Assembly (NCBI GenBank): GCA_964351875.1
Contig: CAYGQC010000002.1
Coordinates: 18,760-82,759, forward strand
Length of the DNA: 64,000 nucleotides
From: JANSWO01 sp964351875
Lineage (GTDB): Bacteria; Pseudomonadota; Gammaproteobacteria; Pseudomonadales; Azotimanducaceae
Direction: 5' to 3'
Made by a program: the position numbers and the translations under genes. The notes below the pieces were generated by a model. That model searched no databases, was not told where the DNA came from, and saw nothing but the letters and a program-made list of their open reading frames with translations. Of this stretch, positions 1 through 8,535 are shown piece by piece. How positions within the stretch are numbered: the stretch's first letter is position 1; every line of letters starts with the position of its first letter.

Positions 1-691
1 CAAGACGTTTGGCGGCGGCGACGAAAGCACCGCCAGGCCCGACGATCTTATCGACACGCGGGATGGTCTCGGTGCCGTAGGCGAGCGCCGCAATCGCCTG
101 AGCACCGCCGACGGTGAATATTCGGTCTGCGCCGGCAATCAGAGCGGCGGCGAGCACAAGGTCAGATCGCACACCGTCGGGCGTTGGCACCGTGACGATG
201 ACCTCACCCACTCCGGCAACCTTCGCCGGCACCACCGTCATGAGCACGGTCGAGGGATAAGCGGCCTGGCCGCCAGGTACATACACGCCAACCCGATCGA
301 GCGGCAGCACGCGCTGACCGAGCAGATTGCCGTGCTCGTCCTCGTAGCTGAACCCGTTCTCGCGCTGGCGTTCGTGATACGACCGTATGCGCTCCGCTGC
401 CGACTCAAGCGCTTCTCGCTGCTCAGGATCAATCGCATCGAGCGCTCGTTCAAGCTCAGGCCGGCTCAGCTCGAGTTGACTGACGTGCGTTACCTGTAGA
501 CGGTCGAAGCGGGCGGTGTAGTCGAGGAGCGCGGTATCCCCGCCGTCCTTCACGGCCTTGATAACCTCGGCGGCTATGCGGTTGACCTCGTCATCGCTGC
601 TCACGTCCCACGCCAGCAAGCCGTCGAGTTGCGCCGCAAACGCATCATCGCGACTATCGAGCCGGCGAATCAGCGGCGTTTTCTCTGTCAC
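1..691 (-). CDS. hisD: Histidinol dehydrogenase, N-terminal 230 residues (C-terminus outside window)
   Basis: HisD carries out the last two steps of histidine synthesis, NAD-dependent oxidation of histidinol to histidine. The reading frame from a GTG at 691-689 runs open to the window edge and shows the family motifs VGVYVPGG, YPSTVLM, GGAQAIAALAYGTE and IPRVDKIVGPGG. About half of a normal 430-residue protein is present. The GTG overlaps the hisG stop by four bases (GTGA), so the two are translationally coupled; the order murA-hisG-hisD is common in gammaproteobacteria. Oddity: the family motif GPGN reads GPGG here. The truncation is due to the window boundary, not a mutation. Confidence 0.95.
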   Translation of the reverse strand, partial: MTEKTPLIRRLDSRDDAFAAQLDGLLAWDVSSDDEVNRIAAEVIKAVKDGGDTALLDYTARFDRLQVTHVSQLELSRPELERALDAIDPEQREALESAAERIRSYHERQRENGFSYEDEHGNLLGQRVLPLDRVGVYVPGGQAAYPSTVLMTVVPAKVAGVGEVIVTVPTPDGVRSDLVLAAALIAGADRIFTVGGAQAIAALAYGTETIPRVDKIVGPGGAFVAAAKRL

Positions 692-1326
692 GACGGCAAA
701 GCCGCTGACAGGTCGTTGAGCACTTTCGTGATCTCATCGAACTTCAGCTTCATCGCGGCACGATTCACGATGACGCGAGTGCTGACGTCGGCAATTGTGT
801 CCATCGCAACCAGGCCGTTGGCCTTCAGCGTATTGCCGGTATCAACGATGTCGACGATGAGATCCGCCAGGTCCAACACCGGAGCAACCTCCAGTGCACC
901 CGACAGCGGGATGATTGTCGCCTGCTGGCCACGCTGGGCGAAGTAACGCTCAGCGACCCGAACAAATTTGGTGGCCACTCGCACGCGACCAGCCGGATAG
1001 GCGAAACCCGCAGGTGCAGCGGTCATCAGTCGACAGCGCGCAATGCCGAGATCGAGGCGCTCGTAGTAACCCTGGGTTCCGTGCTCAAGAATCGTGTCTT
1101 TACCAGTGATACCGATATCCGCCGCGCCATGCTCTACATAGGTAGGCACGTCGGAGCCTCGTGCGACAAGAACGCGCACGTTGGGGTTAGCCGTGTCGAA
1201 TACCAGCTTGCGGGAGGCGTCCATGTCTTCGCTGGGCTCTACGCCTGCGGCCGCCATCATCGGCAGAAACTCCTTGAGGATCCGGCCACGATTAAGCGCA
1301 ATCGTCAGTTGCTTAGGCTTAGACAC
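688..1326 (-). CDS. hisG: ATP phosphoribosyltransferase, short form
   Basis: First enzyme of histidine biosynthesis (ATP + PRPP to phosphoribosyl-ATP). At 212 residues it is the short HisG form, lacking the C-terminal regulatory ACT-like domain; the family rule is that short HisG works with a separate HisZ subunit, which is not in this window. Visible signatures are LTIALNRGRI at the N-terminus, GITGKDTILE, and the PRPP-binding loop DIVDTGNTLKANGL near residue 163. The start is GTG at 1326. It lies 48 bases downstream of murA on the same strand and overlaps hisD by four bases. Confidence 0.95.
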   Translation of the reverse strand: MSKPKQLTIALNRGRILKEFLPMMAAAGVEPSEDMDASRKLVFDTANPNVRVLVARGSDVPTYVEHGAADIGITGKDTILEHGTQGYYERLDLGIARCRLMTAAPAGFAYPAGRVRVATKFVRVAERYFAQRGQQATIIPLSGALEVAPVLDLADLIVDIVDTGNTLKANGLVAMDTIADVSTRVIVNRAAMKLKFDEITKVLNDLSAALPS

Positions 1327-1374
1327 GATCAGACTCCCTGGATGATCGGCAGAAGGTTGCTTTGCATGATTCGA

Positions 1375-2640
1375 TCATCGGCCCGAAACCCGCTGAACTT
1401 CACCGCCGATCCCCGCCAGTTTCTCTTCGATACACTCATAACCGCGATCGATGTGGTAGATGCGATCGATCAGCGTCTTGCCCTCGGCCACTAACGCCGC
1501 GAGCACGAGCGAGAACGATGCGCGCAGATCGGTGGCCATTACTGGCGCAGCCTTGAGCTGGCGAACGCCGCGAATCACCGCCGTATTGCCGTCAATCTGA
1601 ATGTCCGCACCAAGGCGATTGAGTTCCTGCACGTGCATGAACCGATTCTCGAAAATGGTTTCCGTTACCCGCGACGTACCCTCGGCGATCGCATTCAGCG
1701 CGACAAACTGCGCCTGCATGTCTGTCGGAAACCCAGGATACGGTGCGGTTCGAATATCGACAGCCAGCGGCCGCGCACCATACATATCGATCGAGATCGT
1801 GTCGTCGCCCACGACGATTTCGGCGCCCGCTGCGCGGAGTTTGTCGAGCACGGCGCTCATTGTGTCTGGCTTGGCATGCGTGCAAACCACCCGACCGCCA
1901 GTTATCGCAGCGGCCACGAGATAGGTGCCGCATTCGACCCGGTCCGGCATGACCACATAGGGATGTCCCGTCAGTCGCTCGACCCCGTCAATCACCAGGA
2001 TGTCCGTACCCACGCCGTCGATGCGGGCGCCCATCGCGATGAGGTACTCACACAGATCAGTTACTTCGGGCTCGCGCGCCGCGTTTTCAATCGTGCTGCG
2101 ACCGTTCGCAAGCACCGCCGCCATCAGTACGTTCTCGGTGCCGGTCACGGTGACCATGTCCATGACGATACGCGCGCCTTGCAGCCGGCCATCGCTGCGG
2201 GCAAACACGTAACCGTCCTTCACGTCTATATGCGCACCCATCGCCGCGAATCCCTTGAGGTGCTGATCCACTGGTCGCGCGCCAATCGCACAACCACCCG
2301 GCAGAGAGACTTCAGCAGCGCCAAAGCGCGCCAGCAATGGTCCGAGCACCAGGAAAGATGCGCGCATCGTTTTGACCAGTTCATAGGGAGCCCGTTGGCT
2401 GCTCAGCTCGCTGGCATCGATCTCAATAGCCATCGTCTCGTCGACCGTAACACCGGCTCCCAGAGAACCGAGGAGCGCGATCATCGTCGTGACGTCATGC
2501 AGATGCGGCACGTTACTGATCTTGCTCGCTCCGTCAGCCAGCAAAGTCGCAGCAAGTATCGGCAGCGCGGCATTTTTCGCGCCGGAAACGCGGACGTTGC
2601 CCTGGAGCTGGCCACCGCCCGTTATCAGTAACTTATCCAT
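1375..2640 (-). CDS. murA: UDP-N-acetylglucosamine 1-carboxyvinyltransferase
   Basis: Cytoplasmic enzyme for the first committed step of peptidoglycan synthesis, transfer of enolpyruvate from PEP to UDP-GlcNAc; the fosfomycin target. The 421-residue length is normal. The N-terminal KNAALP motif carries the conserved Lys22 and the loop PGGCAIGARPVDQHL holds the catalytic cysteine at residue 117, so a fosfomycin-sensitive type active site is expected. ATG start at 2640, only five bases after the ibaG stop, forming the conserved ibaG-murA pair. Confidence 0.97.
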   Translation of the reverse strand: MDKLLITGGGQLQGNVRVSGAKNAALPILAATLLADGASKISNVPHLHDVTTMIALLGSLGAGVTVDETMAIEIDASELSSQRAPYELVKTMRASFLVLGPLLARFGAAEVSLPGGCAIGARPVDQHLKGFAAMGAHIDVKDGYVFARSDGRLQGARIVMDMVTVTGTENVLMAAVLANGRSTIENAAREPEVTDLCEYLIAMGARIDGVGTDILVIDGVERLTGHPYVVMPDRVECGTYLVAAAITGGRVVCTHAKPDTMSAVLDKLRAAGAEIVVGDDTISIDMYGARPLAVDIRTAPYPGFPTDMQAQFVALNAIAEGTSRVTETIFENRFMHVQELNRLGADIQIDGNTAVIRGVRQLKAAPVMATDLRASFSLVLAALVAEGKTLIDRIYHIDRGYECIEEKLAGIGGEVQRVSGR

Positions 2641-2645
2641 ACCGG

Positions 2646-2888
2646 TTACTCGTCAGATTCGGCGTCGAATTCGGACTGCGCGACCGCGGTGATGGTCACC
2701 GCGTGCAGCCTGCCGTCCGCGATGTAGTCATTGAGGCAGGCGTAGACCGCCTGCTGCCGCTTCACGCGGTTCAGCCCTTCAAACGCCGCTGAGACGATAT
2801 GGAGCTGAGCGCGATTGCCATCGATCACCAGCTCACACTGGCTGGGCTTGAGGGCTTCATCCAGCCGGGATCGGATGTCGTCGTTCAC
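2646..2888 (-). CDS. ibaG: BolA-family protein IbaG
   Basis: An 80-residue BolA-like protein beginning with GTG at 2888. BolA/IbaG proteins partner monothiol glutaredoxins in Fe-S cluster handling and acid-stress responses. The conserved core reads HIVSAAFEGLNRVKRQQAVYA, with the family FxGxxxxxRQ pattern, and the position immediately upstream of murA and downstream of the mla operon identifies it as IbaG (YrbA) rather than BolA. It ends with an acidic tail. The 123-base gap to mlaB contains no other gene. Confidence 0.9.
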   Translation of the reverse strand: MNDDIRSRLDEALKPSQCELVIDGNRAQLHIVSAAFEGLNRVKRQQAVYACLNDYIADGRLHAVTITAVAQSEFDAESDE

Positions 2889-3011
2889 TTGGTAGTTCCT
2901 GTAGTGACGCCAGCAAGAAAACCAGCGGTGCGTGATTGTCTGGGGCTTTCAAGAGCTGGCCTGGCCGATAGCAACAGGCCGCGAAACGCTAGAGCGCAGC
3001 AGTTTACTCTG

Positions 3012-3329
3012 CTAACTGGCAAGCTCGTAGCTGACGAGACTGTTCAAGCCGGAAAACTCGAGAATCTTGCCGATAGCAGGTGGCACGGAGGTGAAATTCA
3101 CGGCTACGCCCCGGGCTTTGCCTTCGCGCAGCCAGGCAAGCATCAACGCGACGGTGACGCTGTTGGATTGGCTTAGCCCTGCCAGGTCCACGCTTACCTC
3201 GCGCTGATCACTTCCGGCGTTCGCTACGGCGGCCAGGCCCTGCTTCTTCAGCTCGCCAACCTCATCGAACTCGACATCACCCGACAGATTAAAACGGGCG
3301 ACTGATTCGATTTCGAGACTGCCGCTCAT
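3012..3329 (-). CDS. mlaB: MlaB, STAS-domain subunit of the phospholipid ABC transporter
   Basis: A 105-residue cytoplasmic STAS-domain protein, the small regulatory subunit of the MlaFEDB inner-membrane complex that maintains outer-membrane lipid asymmetry. The STAS core is seen as LAGLSQSNSVTVALMLAWLREGKARG, with the usual hydrophobic strand before the DLAGLS loop. Its ATG overlaps the mlaC stop by four bases. Assignment rests mostly on operon position, since STAS proteins are short and divergent. Confidence 0.88.
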   Translation of the reverse strand: MSGSLEIESVARFNLSGDVEFDEVGELKKQGLAAVANAGSDQREVSVDLAGLSQSNSVTVALMLAWLREGKARGVAVNFTSVPPAIGKILEFSGLNSLVSYELAS

Positions 3330-4033
3330 TGTTCAGCCGTAGCCGGTTCCGATGTAGCGGCTTCTGATGCACCGGCCTCTTCTTCAACGCCGTTGGGATC
3401 GACGTCGGAGACCACGGCCGCCCAGCCGTCGATCACGCGATCGAGGTCGCCACCGTACTGCGCGTCCTTCATCGCATCCAGAAACTGCGAGCGATAGGTG
3501 AGGCCCATGTTCACGCCGTTGATGATGATGTTGAGCATTCGCCACTGCCCATCACTGCCGAGACCCATCGAGTAGACAACAGGATAGACCTGAGTTGGCG
3601 GCAGTCGAATCTCCATGTTGACGCTGGCCCGCTTTGGGTTGCGCGCTGGCCGATCATTCGGCAGAACAACCACCTCGCCGTCGCTGAACTCCGTCAGCGC
3701 AAGCGCGTAGGTGCGCACGAGGCCGGTACGGAAATTGTCCGAAAACCTGGCTTTCTGCTCATCGGTTGCGCGTTTTGAATGCGCGCCCATCACGTTGCGG
3801 GCAATCGCGTCGAAGTTCACGACCGGATCAAGTACCTCGCGAACAGCAGCGTAGAAGCGCTCTGGATCATCATCCGCGTAAGTCTTGCCGTCTTCGATCA
3901 GCGCAAGCACGTCAGCGGTCGCTTTCTCAATCACTTCATTAGCGGATGCGCCCGCTGCGCGGGCGTCGCTTGCGAACAAGGCAAACGCCAGTATCACGGC
4001 AACCGTAGCCGAGAGCTGAGTTAGTGCTTTCAT
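3326..4033 (-). CDS. mlaC: MlaC, periplasmic phospholipid-binding protein
   Basis: Periplasmic shuttle carrying phospholipid between the outer-membrane MlaA complex and MlaFEDB. A clear signal peptide ends at about residue 27 (ALFASDARA-AG). The Tol_Tol_Ttg2/MlaC domain follows (DPVVNFDAIARNVMG, TYRSQF). The C-terminus carries an extra low-complexity Glu/Ala/Thr/Pro tail of about 20 residues beyond the usual domain end. The gene sits between mlaD (two bases upstream) and mlaB (four-base overlap). Confidence 0.95.
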   Translation of the reverse strand: MKALTQLSATVAVILAFALFASDARAAGASANEVIEKATADVLALIEDGKTYADDDPERFYAAVREVLDPVVNFDAIARNVMGAHSKRATDEQKARFSDNFRTGLVRTYALALTEFSDGEVVVLPNDRPARNPKRASVNMEIRLPPTQVYPVVYSMGLGSDGQWRMLNIIINGVNMGLTYRSQFLDAMKDAQYGGDLDRVIDGWAAVVSDVDPNGVEEEAGASEAATSEPATAEQ

Positions 4034-4035
4034 GA

Positions 4036-4488
4036 TTAAGACGCTCCGAGCCGGGTCACAAGGTCGCCCACGAGCTTCTCGATCACGAGAGCACCCTGGG
4101 TATTGCTGCTGTCTATGACATCGCCATCAACGAAGGGTTCGTCGCTGCCACCCGGCACAAGGCCAACATAGCGAGCGCCGAGAATGCCCTCTGTGAGGAT
4201 TTGCGCGCCAGCATCGTTACTGATCGCACCAGCGCTCGCATTGAGTTCCATGGTGACAAGCGCTTCACCGTACTCGGTGTCGACTTCGATACGGGATACT
4301 CGGCCGAGCGTGACGCCGGACATGCTGACCTTCGCCCGTTCACGCAGACCCGCAACGTCGTCAAAGACCGCGGTCACACGATAAACGTCATCGCTGCGAT
4401 CCAGATTCACGCCGCTAACCCGGATCGCCAGGAAGGCCACAGCGAGGATGCCGGCGAGCATGAACGCACCGACGGTGATTTCTATCAT
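4036..4488 (-). CDS. mlaD: MlaD, MCE-domain lipid-binding subunit
   Basis: A 150-residue MCE protein with one N-terminal membrane anchor (residues 5-23) followed by the MCE domain (YRVTAVFDDVAGLRERAKV, VSMSGVTLGRV, ILGARYVGLVPGG). MlaD forms the periplasmic hexamer of MlaFEDB. I chose ATG at 4488; a GTG at 4500 gives four more residues and overlaps the mlaE stop (TAGTG), so coupling through that codon is also possible. The frame is open much further upstream through mlaE, but those residues are an out-of-frame shadow of mlaE. Confidence 0.93.
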   Translation of the reverse strand: MIEITVGAFMLAGILAVAFLAIRVSGVNLDRSDDVYRVTAVFDDVAGLRERAKVSMSGVTLGRVSRIEVDTEYGEALVTMELNASAGAISNDAGAQILTEGILGARYVGLVPGGSDEPFVDGDVIDSSNTQGALVIEKLVGDLVTRLGAS

Positions 4489-4499
4489 TCTGATGCGCA

Positions 4500-5282
4500 C
4501 TACTTGAAGTCTCCGTACATCACGAGAGTCATGAGGAAGTCGAGGGCGAGTACCGCCACCGACGAAACGACCACGGTTCGAGTGGTTGCCAGGCCAATAC
4601 CCTCGGCGGTGGGCGCGCTGTTGTAGCCCTGAAACACGGCGATCCAAGTTACCACAATGGCAAACACCACCGATTTCATCATGCCGAGAAACAGATCGTC
4701 CCAGAGCAACACGCCGTCTTTCATCAGTGCCCAGTAGCTTTCGCGGTCGGCCCCCAACCAGTCCACCGCGACGACCGAGCCACCCCAGATGGCCACAACG
4801 TTGAATACCGCTGTGAGCATAGGAAGGCAAAGAAAACCCGCCCACAGCCGTGGTGCGACGACGCGCTGCAACGGATCGATGCCCATCATCTCCATGGCCG
4901 CGAGTTGATCGGTAGTTTTCATCAGGCTGATCTCGGCAGTAATCGCCGAGCCCGCCCGACCTGCAAACAACAGCGCAGTCACCACCGGCCCCAACTCGCG
5001 CAGCAGCACCAGGGCAAGGCCGAGACCAACGGTGTCCTGCGCGCCGAAGCGAAACAGCTGGGTGTAGAACTGCAGCGCAATCACCGCACCGATGCTGAAC
5101 GCAGACAGGCCGATGATGACCAGCGACAGCACGCCAATGTGGTAGATCTGTTTCACCAATATGGAGAAGTCGCCGCGCTTCGGCAGGCCCCAGACCGCCA
5201 GCCCCCACATCATGCTGGCACGACCCAGAGATTCTAAAAATCCGAGCGCGGACTGGCCGAGCAGACGCAGATAGCGAATCAC
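4500..5282 (-). CDS. mlaE: MlaE, permease of the phospholipid ABC transporter
   Basis: Inner-membrane permease (260 residues, MlaE/YrbE family) with five or six hydrophobic segments and the family landmarks LVLLRELGPVVTALLFAGRAGSAITAE and MKTTDQLAAMEMMGIDP. Begins with GTG at 5282, overlapping the mlaF stop by four bases (GTGA). The product assembles with MlaF, MlaD and MlaB. Confidence 0.96.
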   Translation of the reverse strand: MIRYLRLLGQSALGFLESLGRASMMWGLAVWGLPKRGDFSILVKQIYHIGVLSLVIIGLSAFSIGAVIALQFYTQLFRFGAQDTVGLGLALVLLRELGPVVTALLFAGRAGSAITAEISLMKTTDQLAAMEMMGIDPLQRVVAPRLWAGFLCLPMLTAVFNVVAIWGGSVVAVDWLGADRESYWALMKDGVLLWDDLFLGMMKSVVFAIVVTWIAVFQGYNSAPTAEGIGLATTRTVVVSSVAVLALDFLMTLVMYGDFK

Positions 5283-6082
5283 GCATCACCCCCGAGCAGA
5301 TCGAAGCGAAGATCGTCGGCCGGGTAGTGAAACGGCACCGGTCCGTCCGGCAGCCCGTTCATGAACTGACGGATCCGCTCTGAGTCGTGCTGTTGAAGCT
5401 CTGCGGGGGTGCCGCTGCCAATCACCTGACCATCGGAGATGACAAAAATCTGATCGGCGATGGAAATGGTTTCGTGAATGTCGTGGGACACCAGCACCGA
5501 CGTCGTGCCCAGGGCATCATTCAGCGACTTGATCAGCGACAGAACGACACCCATGGCGATCGGGTCCTGCCCGGTAAACGGCTCGTCGTACATGAGCAGA
5601 TCCGGGTCCAGCGCGATCGCCCGCGCCAGCGCTACTCGCCGCGACATACCGCCGGACAACTGCGACGGCATGAGGTCTCGCGCGCCCCGCAAGCCGACCG
5701 CGTTGAGCTTCATGAGCACAAGATCGCGGATCACTTCATCATCGATGTCCGTGTGCAGGCGCAGGGGAAAAGCCACGTTTTCATAGACCGACAGGTCGGT
5801 AAACAGTGCGGAGCTTTGAAACAGCATACCCATACGCCGCCGAAGCTCGAACAAGCCTTTGCGTGACAACGAACACACATCGATGCCATCAACTTTCACC
5901 GTACCGGAGTCCGGTTTGAGCTGGCCGCCAATAATTCGAAGCAGCGTTGTCTTGCCCGTACCACTGGGGCCCATGATCGCCGTGATGCGCCCTTTGGGAA
6001 TGCGAATCGACAAGCCGTCGAAAATGACCCGTTCGCCACGGCGAAAGCACAAATTGTCAATCTCGATCAGATCCATCGCCAA
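5279..6082 (-). CDS. mlaF: MlaF, ATPase of the phospholipid ABC transporter
   Basis: ABC ATPase that powers MlaFEDB. Walker A GPSGTGKTT is at residues 38-46, the ABC signature is LSGGMSRRVALARA, Walker B is DLLMYDEP and the switch histidine lies in SVLVSHDIHE. The start is a TTG at 6082, which has a GGAG eight bases upstream; ATG at 6076 (two codons in) is the alternative. First gene of the operon mlaFEDCB-ibaG-murA-hisGD. Confidence 0.95.
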   Translation of the reverse strand: MAMDLIEIDNLCFRRGERVIFDGLSIRIPKGRITAIMGPSGTGKTTLLRIIGGQLKPDSGTVKVDGIDVCSLSRKGLFELRRRMGMLFQSSALFTDLSVYENVAFPLRLHTDIDDEVIRDLVLMKLNAVGLRGARDLMPSQLSGGMSRRVALARAIALDPDLLMYDEPFTGQDPIAMGVVLSLIKSLNDALGTTSVLVSHDIHETISIADQIFVISDGQVIGSGTPAELQQHDSERIRQFMNGLPDGPVPFHYPADDLRFDLLGGDA

Positions 6083-6123
6083 ACGCGCCGCTCCGTTAGC
6101 CGTACTAGCCTTTCCCGATCAGC

Positions 6124-6143
6124 CACCCCTATCCATTAGGGTG
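6124..6143. repeat. Imperfect inverted repeat in the mlaF/yrbG divergent region
   Basis: CACCCCTA at 6124-6131 and TAGGGTG at 6137-6143 form an inverted repeat with one bulged C. It lies just downstream of the putative mlaF -10 box in the mlaF 5' leader. It may be an operator or a leader hairpin; nothing more can be said from sequence. Confidence 0.35.
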
Positions 6144-6150
6144 TCCGTCG

Positions 6151-6186
6151 GCGGCGCATTATAGGGACTTATACCGCGAAGCGAAC
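6151..6186 (-). promoter_or_regulatory. Candidate sigma-70 promoter for the mla operon
   Basis: On the minus strand a perfect TATAAT occupies 6163-6158, with a weak TTCGCT at about -35 (6185-6180, 16-base spacing). It would start transcription near 6151, about 70 bases ahead of mlaF. The -35 match is poor (three of six), so the call depends on the -10 box and location. Confidence 0.45.
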
Positions 6187-6378
6187 GCCATCTGCATGCC
6201 TGGCTTTCAGGCAACATTCATCCTGCTCGTGTTCAGTAAGCTCGAAATTGCCTTCGGTGTGGCAGGGGCCCACTGCTTGAAGAGAGCTCGATGAGCGCTA
6301 TTGGGCGTTGCCTGCCCGTGTTGCTTGCGTCTAAAGTGCGCGGCATGACCAAGTGTTACCAACAGTAACCGTCTTCCC

Positions 6379-7350
6379 ATGACATCCATCTGGGTACCGA
6401 TCCTCGCCTTGATCGGCGGCTTCATCGCGCTCGTCTGGAGCGCAGACCGCCTGCTGTCCGGCGCTGCGGCGGTGGCCACGAACTTTGGCGTGTCAAAAAT
6501 GATGATCGGTTTGACGGTGGTTGCCGTCGGCACGTCAGCGCCTGAGATTCTCGTCGCGCTCACCGCATCCATCGAAGGCACTCCGCTGTTGGCGGTTGGC
6601 AACGCGATCGGCTCGAACATCGCCAACATCGGTCTGGTCCTGGGCATCACCGCAATCATCGCGCCGCTCCCGTTCGCCCAGAGCGTGCTGAAAACAGAGC
6701 TTCCGTGGTTACTCGCGGCAACGCTGCTCGTGCTCGCGGTCATGTTCAACCTGGAGCTGTCCCGTACCGACGGCCTGATTCTGTTCGGCGCGCTCGTATT
6801 GGTTTTGTACGTGCTGATGCGGGCTCAATTCGCTTCGGCCGACGGCCTGCCAGATGCCATTGCAGAAGAGCTGGACGAGCTGCCAAAAATGCCGACTTTC
6901 AGAGCCGCAATATGGGTGCTCATTGGTCTCGTGATTCTGCTGATCAGCGCCGAAATTCTGGTTTGGGCGGCGACATCCATCGCCCTGACGCTCGGTGTCA
7001 GCGAGCTGGTGATAGGCCTCACCGTCGTTGCAGTTGGAACCAGCCTGCCAGAGTTGGCCGCCACCGTCGGCTCCGCCCTGAAAGGCCATCCTGAGATCGC
7101 CATCGGTAACGTCGTCGGCTCGAACATTCTCAATATCCTCGCCGTTCTGCCTGTACCCGCAGTAGTAGGCGCCGTTGCCCTTGAGCCGGCCGCCCTGTGG
7201 CGAGACGGTGGCATGATGCTGGCCATGACAATTGCGCTGTTTCTCTTCGCCTACGGGCTCAATTCCCGGCCAATCATCACGCGCTTCGAAGGTGCAGTTA
7301 TGCTGCTCGGCTGGATCGGCTACAACATACTTCTCGTTATGGAGGTGTGA
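6379..7350 (+). CDS. yrbG: Calcium/sodium antiporter, YrbG family
   Basis: A 323-residue inner-membrane cation antiporter of the CaCA superfamily. Two inverted halves each carry the alpha-repeat signature: VVAVGTSAPEILVALTA with GNAIGSNIANIGLVLG in the first half, and VVAVGTSLPELAATVGSA with GNVVGSNILNILAVL in the second. About ten hydrophobic helices are visible. It heads the plus-strand LPS-export run as in E. coli; the next gene, kdsC, begins one base after its stop. E. coli has kdsD between the two; it is absent here. Confidence 0.95.
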   Translation: MTSIWVPILALIGGFIALVWSADRLLSGAAAVATNFGVSKMMIGLTVVAVGTSAPEILVALTASIEGTPLLAVGNAIGSNIANIGLVLGITAIIAPLPFAQSVLKTELPWLLAATLLVLAVMFNLELSRTDGLILFGALVLVLYVLMRAQFASADGLPDAIAEELDELPKMPTFRAAIWVLIGLVILLISAEILVWAATSIALTLGVSELVIGLTVVAVGTSLPELAATVGSALKGHPEIAIGNVVGSNILNILAVLPVPAVVGAVALEPAALWRDGGMMLAMTIALFLFAYGLNSRPIITRFEGAVMLLGWIGYNILLVMEV

Positions 7351-7351
7351 G

Positions 7352-7891
7352 GTGCAACTTTCCGGTGCGCTGAAACGTCGGGCTGCCGCGATTGAACTCG
7401 TGATCTTCGACGTCGACGGCGTGCTGACCGATGGCCAGATAACCTACGACTCAGCCGGCAATGAGCACAAGTCGTTCCATGTCCAGGACGGCTCGGCCAT
7501 CAAGCTCATGATGCGAGCCGGCATCCAGATTGGAATCATCACAGGCAGATCGTCAGAACCCGTAAGCAGACGCGCGACCGAACTGGGCATCGCCTACTTA
7601 TATCAAGGCAATGAGGACAAGCGCGGCGCCCTGGAAGACATCCACATCCGTAGCGGCATAAGCCCCGAACACATGGCGCATTGCGGCGACGATCTCGCCG
7701 ACCTGGCGTTGTTTGATCGCGTTGGCTTGGCCGTCAGCGTTCCAAACGGGCATCCGGAAGTACAACGCCGCGCTGACATCATCACGAACTCACCGGGCGG
7801 CCGCGGAGTCGCACGCGATCTCTGCGAATTGTTGCTACGTGCGCGTGGTGTCTGGGCCGAGATGCTGCCCCCCTCGCCACCAGCAGGCTGA
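7352..7891 (+). CDS. kdsC: 3-deoxy-D-manno-octulosonate 8-phosphate phosphatase
   Basis: HAD-superfamily phosphatase that converts Kdo-8-phosphate to Kdo for LPS inner-core synthesis. The catalytic motif FDVDGVLTDG is near the N-terminus, motif II is IITGRSS, and the later aspartates are in HCGDDLADLALF. The start is GTG at 7352, with GGAGG at 7341-7345; this gives 179 residues, normal for KdsC. The frame is open 40 codons further upstream but that overlaps yrbG and is not needed. Confidence 0.95.
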   Translation: MQLSGALKRRAAAIELVIFDVDGVLTDGQITYDSAGNEHKSFHVQDGSAIKLMMRAGIQIGIITGRSSEPVSRRATELGIAYLYQGNEDKRGALEDIHIRSGISPEHMAHCGDDLADLALFDRVGLAVSVPNGHPEVQRRADIITNSPGGRGVARDLCELLLRARGVWAEMLPPSPPAG

Positions 7892-7910
7892 GAACCAACC
7901 GTTGTTCCGC

Positions 7911-8531
7911 ATGGTTACCATCATCTGCGTCATCCTGGTCATCGCCGGAGGCCTGTGGCTGCTCTGGCTCCAGCCTGCCGGCGCGCGAGACGGCTTCGAG
8001 ACGCTGCTGCCGCCCGAACTCGCCGATGAGCCGGACGTACTCATCGAAGGCGCGTTTATTCGCCAGTTCGAGCTCACTGGGAGCTTGAGATACACCCTGC
8101 GAGCGACGGAAATCCGGCACTTCGATCGGGACGCTCTCACCAACCTGCGGAAACCGGAGCTGGTGCTCTTTGACCCGGCCGAACCGCCCTGGAACATAAG
8201 CTCCCAACGGGGTCACATCACCGAAGGCAAACTCTCCGGCGTCGCCCAGGAGAAGGTCGAACTGATTGATGACGTTGTTCTTCTGCAGCGTCAGGCCGAT
8301 GAAGGTTTCATCGAGATTCACACCCCTGGTCTTACGATCTACCCCGACAGCCAGTACGCCGAATCCAGCCTCGATGTTATGATCGACACGAACGTCGGCC
8401 GCACCAAAGCGGTCGGACTCACTGGCGATCTCGCCACAGGTGTGATCAAACTCGGATCCAATGCCAAACAGCGCGTCCATACCATTGTTCTGCCGCAGAC
8501 CTTGTCTGGTCGGCGCTCGCGCTCGTCCTGA
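7911..8531 (+). CDS. lptC: LptC, LPS export inner-membrane anchor protein
   Basis: Bitopic inner-membrane component of the Lpt bridge, linking LptB2FG to periplasmic LptA. One N-terminal hydrophobic helix (residues 2-18, VTIICVILVIAGGLWLL) precedes a periplasmic jellyroll domain with the LptC motif YTLRATEIRHFD. ATG at 7911 is chosen; an in-frame TTG at 7902 or GTG further upstream inside kdsC would lengthen the cytosolic tail. Stop at 8529-8531, four bases ahead of lptA. Confidence 0.92.
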   Translation: MVTIICVILVIAGGLWLLWLQPAGARDGFETLLPPELADEPDVLIEGAFIRQFELTGSLRYTLRATEIRHFDRDALTNLRKPELVLFDPAEPPWNISSQRGHITEGKLSGVAQEKVELIDDVVLLQRQADEGFIEIHTPGLTIYPDSQYAESSLDVMIDTNVGRTKAVGLTGDLATGVIKLGSNAKQRVHTIVLPQTLSGRRSRSS

Positions 8532-8535
8532 TTTC

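Noticed and set aside
1633..2631. 332-codon open frame on the plus strand over murA
   Set aside because: Antisense to a complete, conserved murA; composition and lack of any ribosome site show it is a shadow of GC-rich coding sequence.
4489..5289. Long frame reading from mlaD through mlaE in another phase
   Set aside because: It only extends mlaD upstream through the mlaE coding sequence; mlaE is complete in its own frame and mlaD has its own start.
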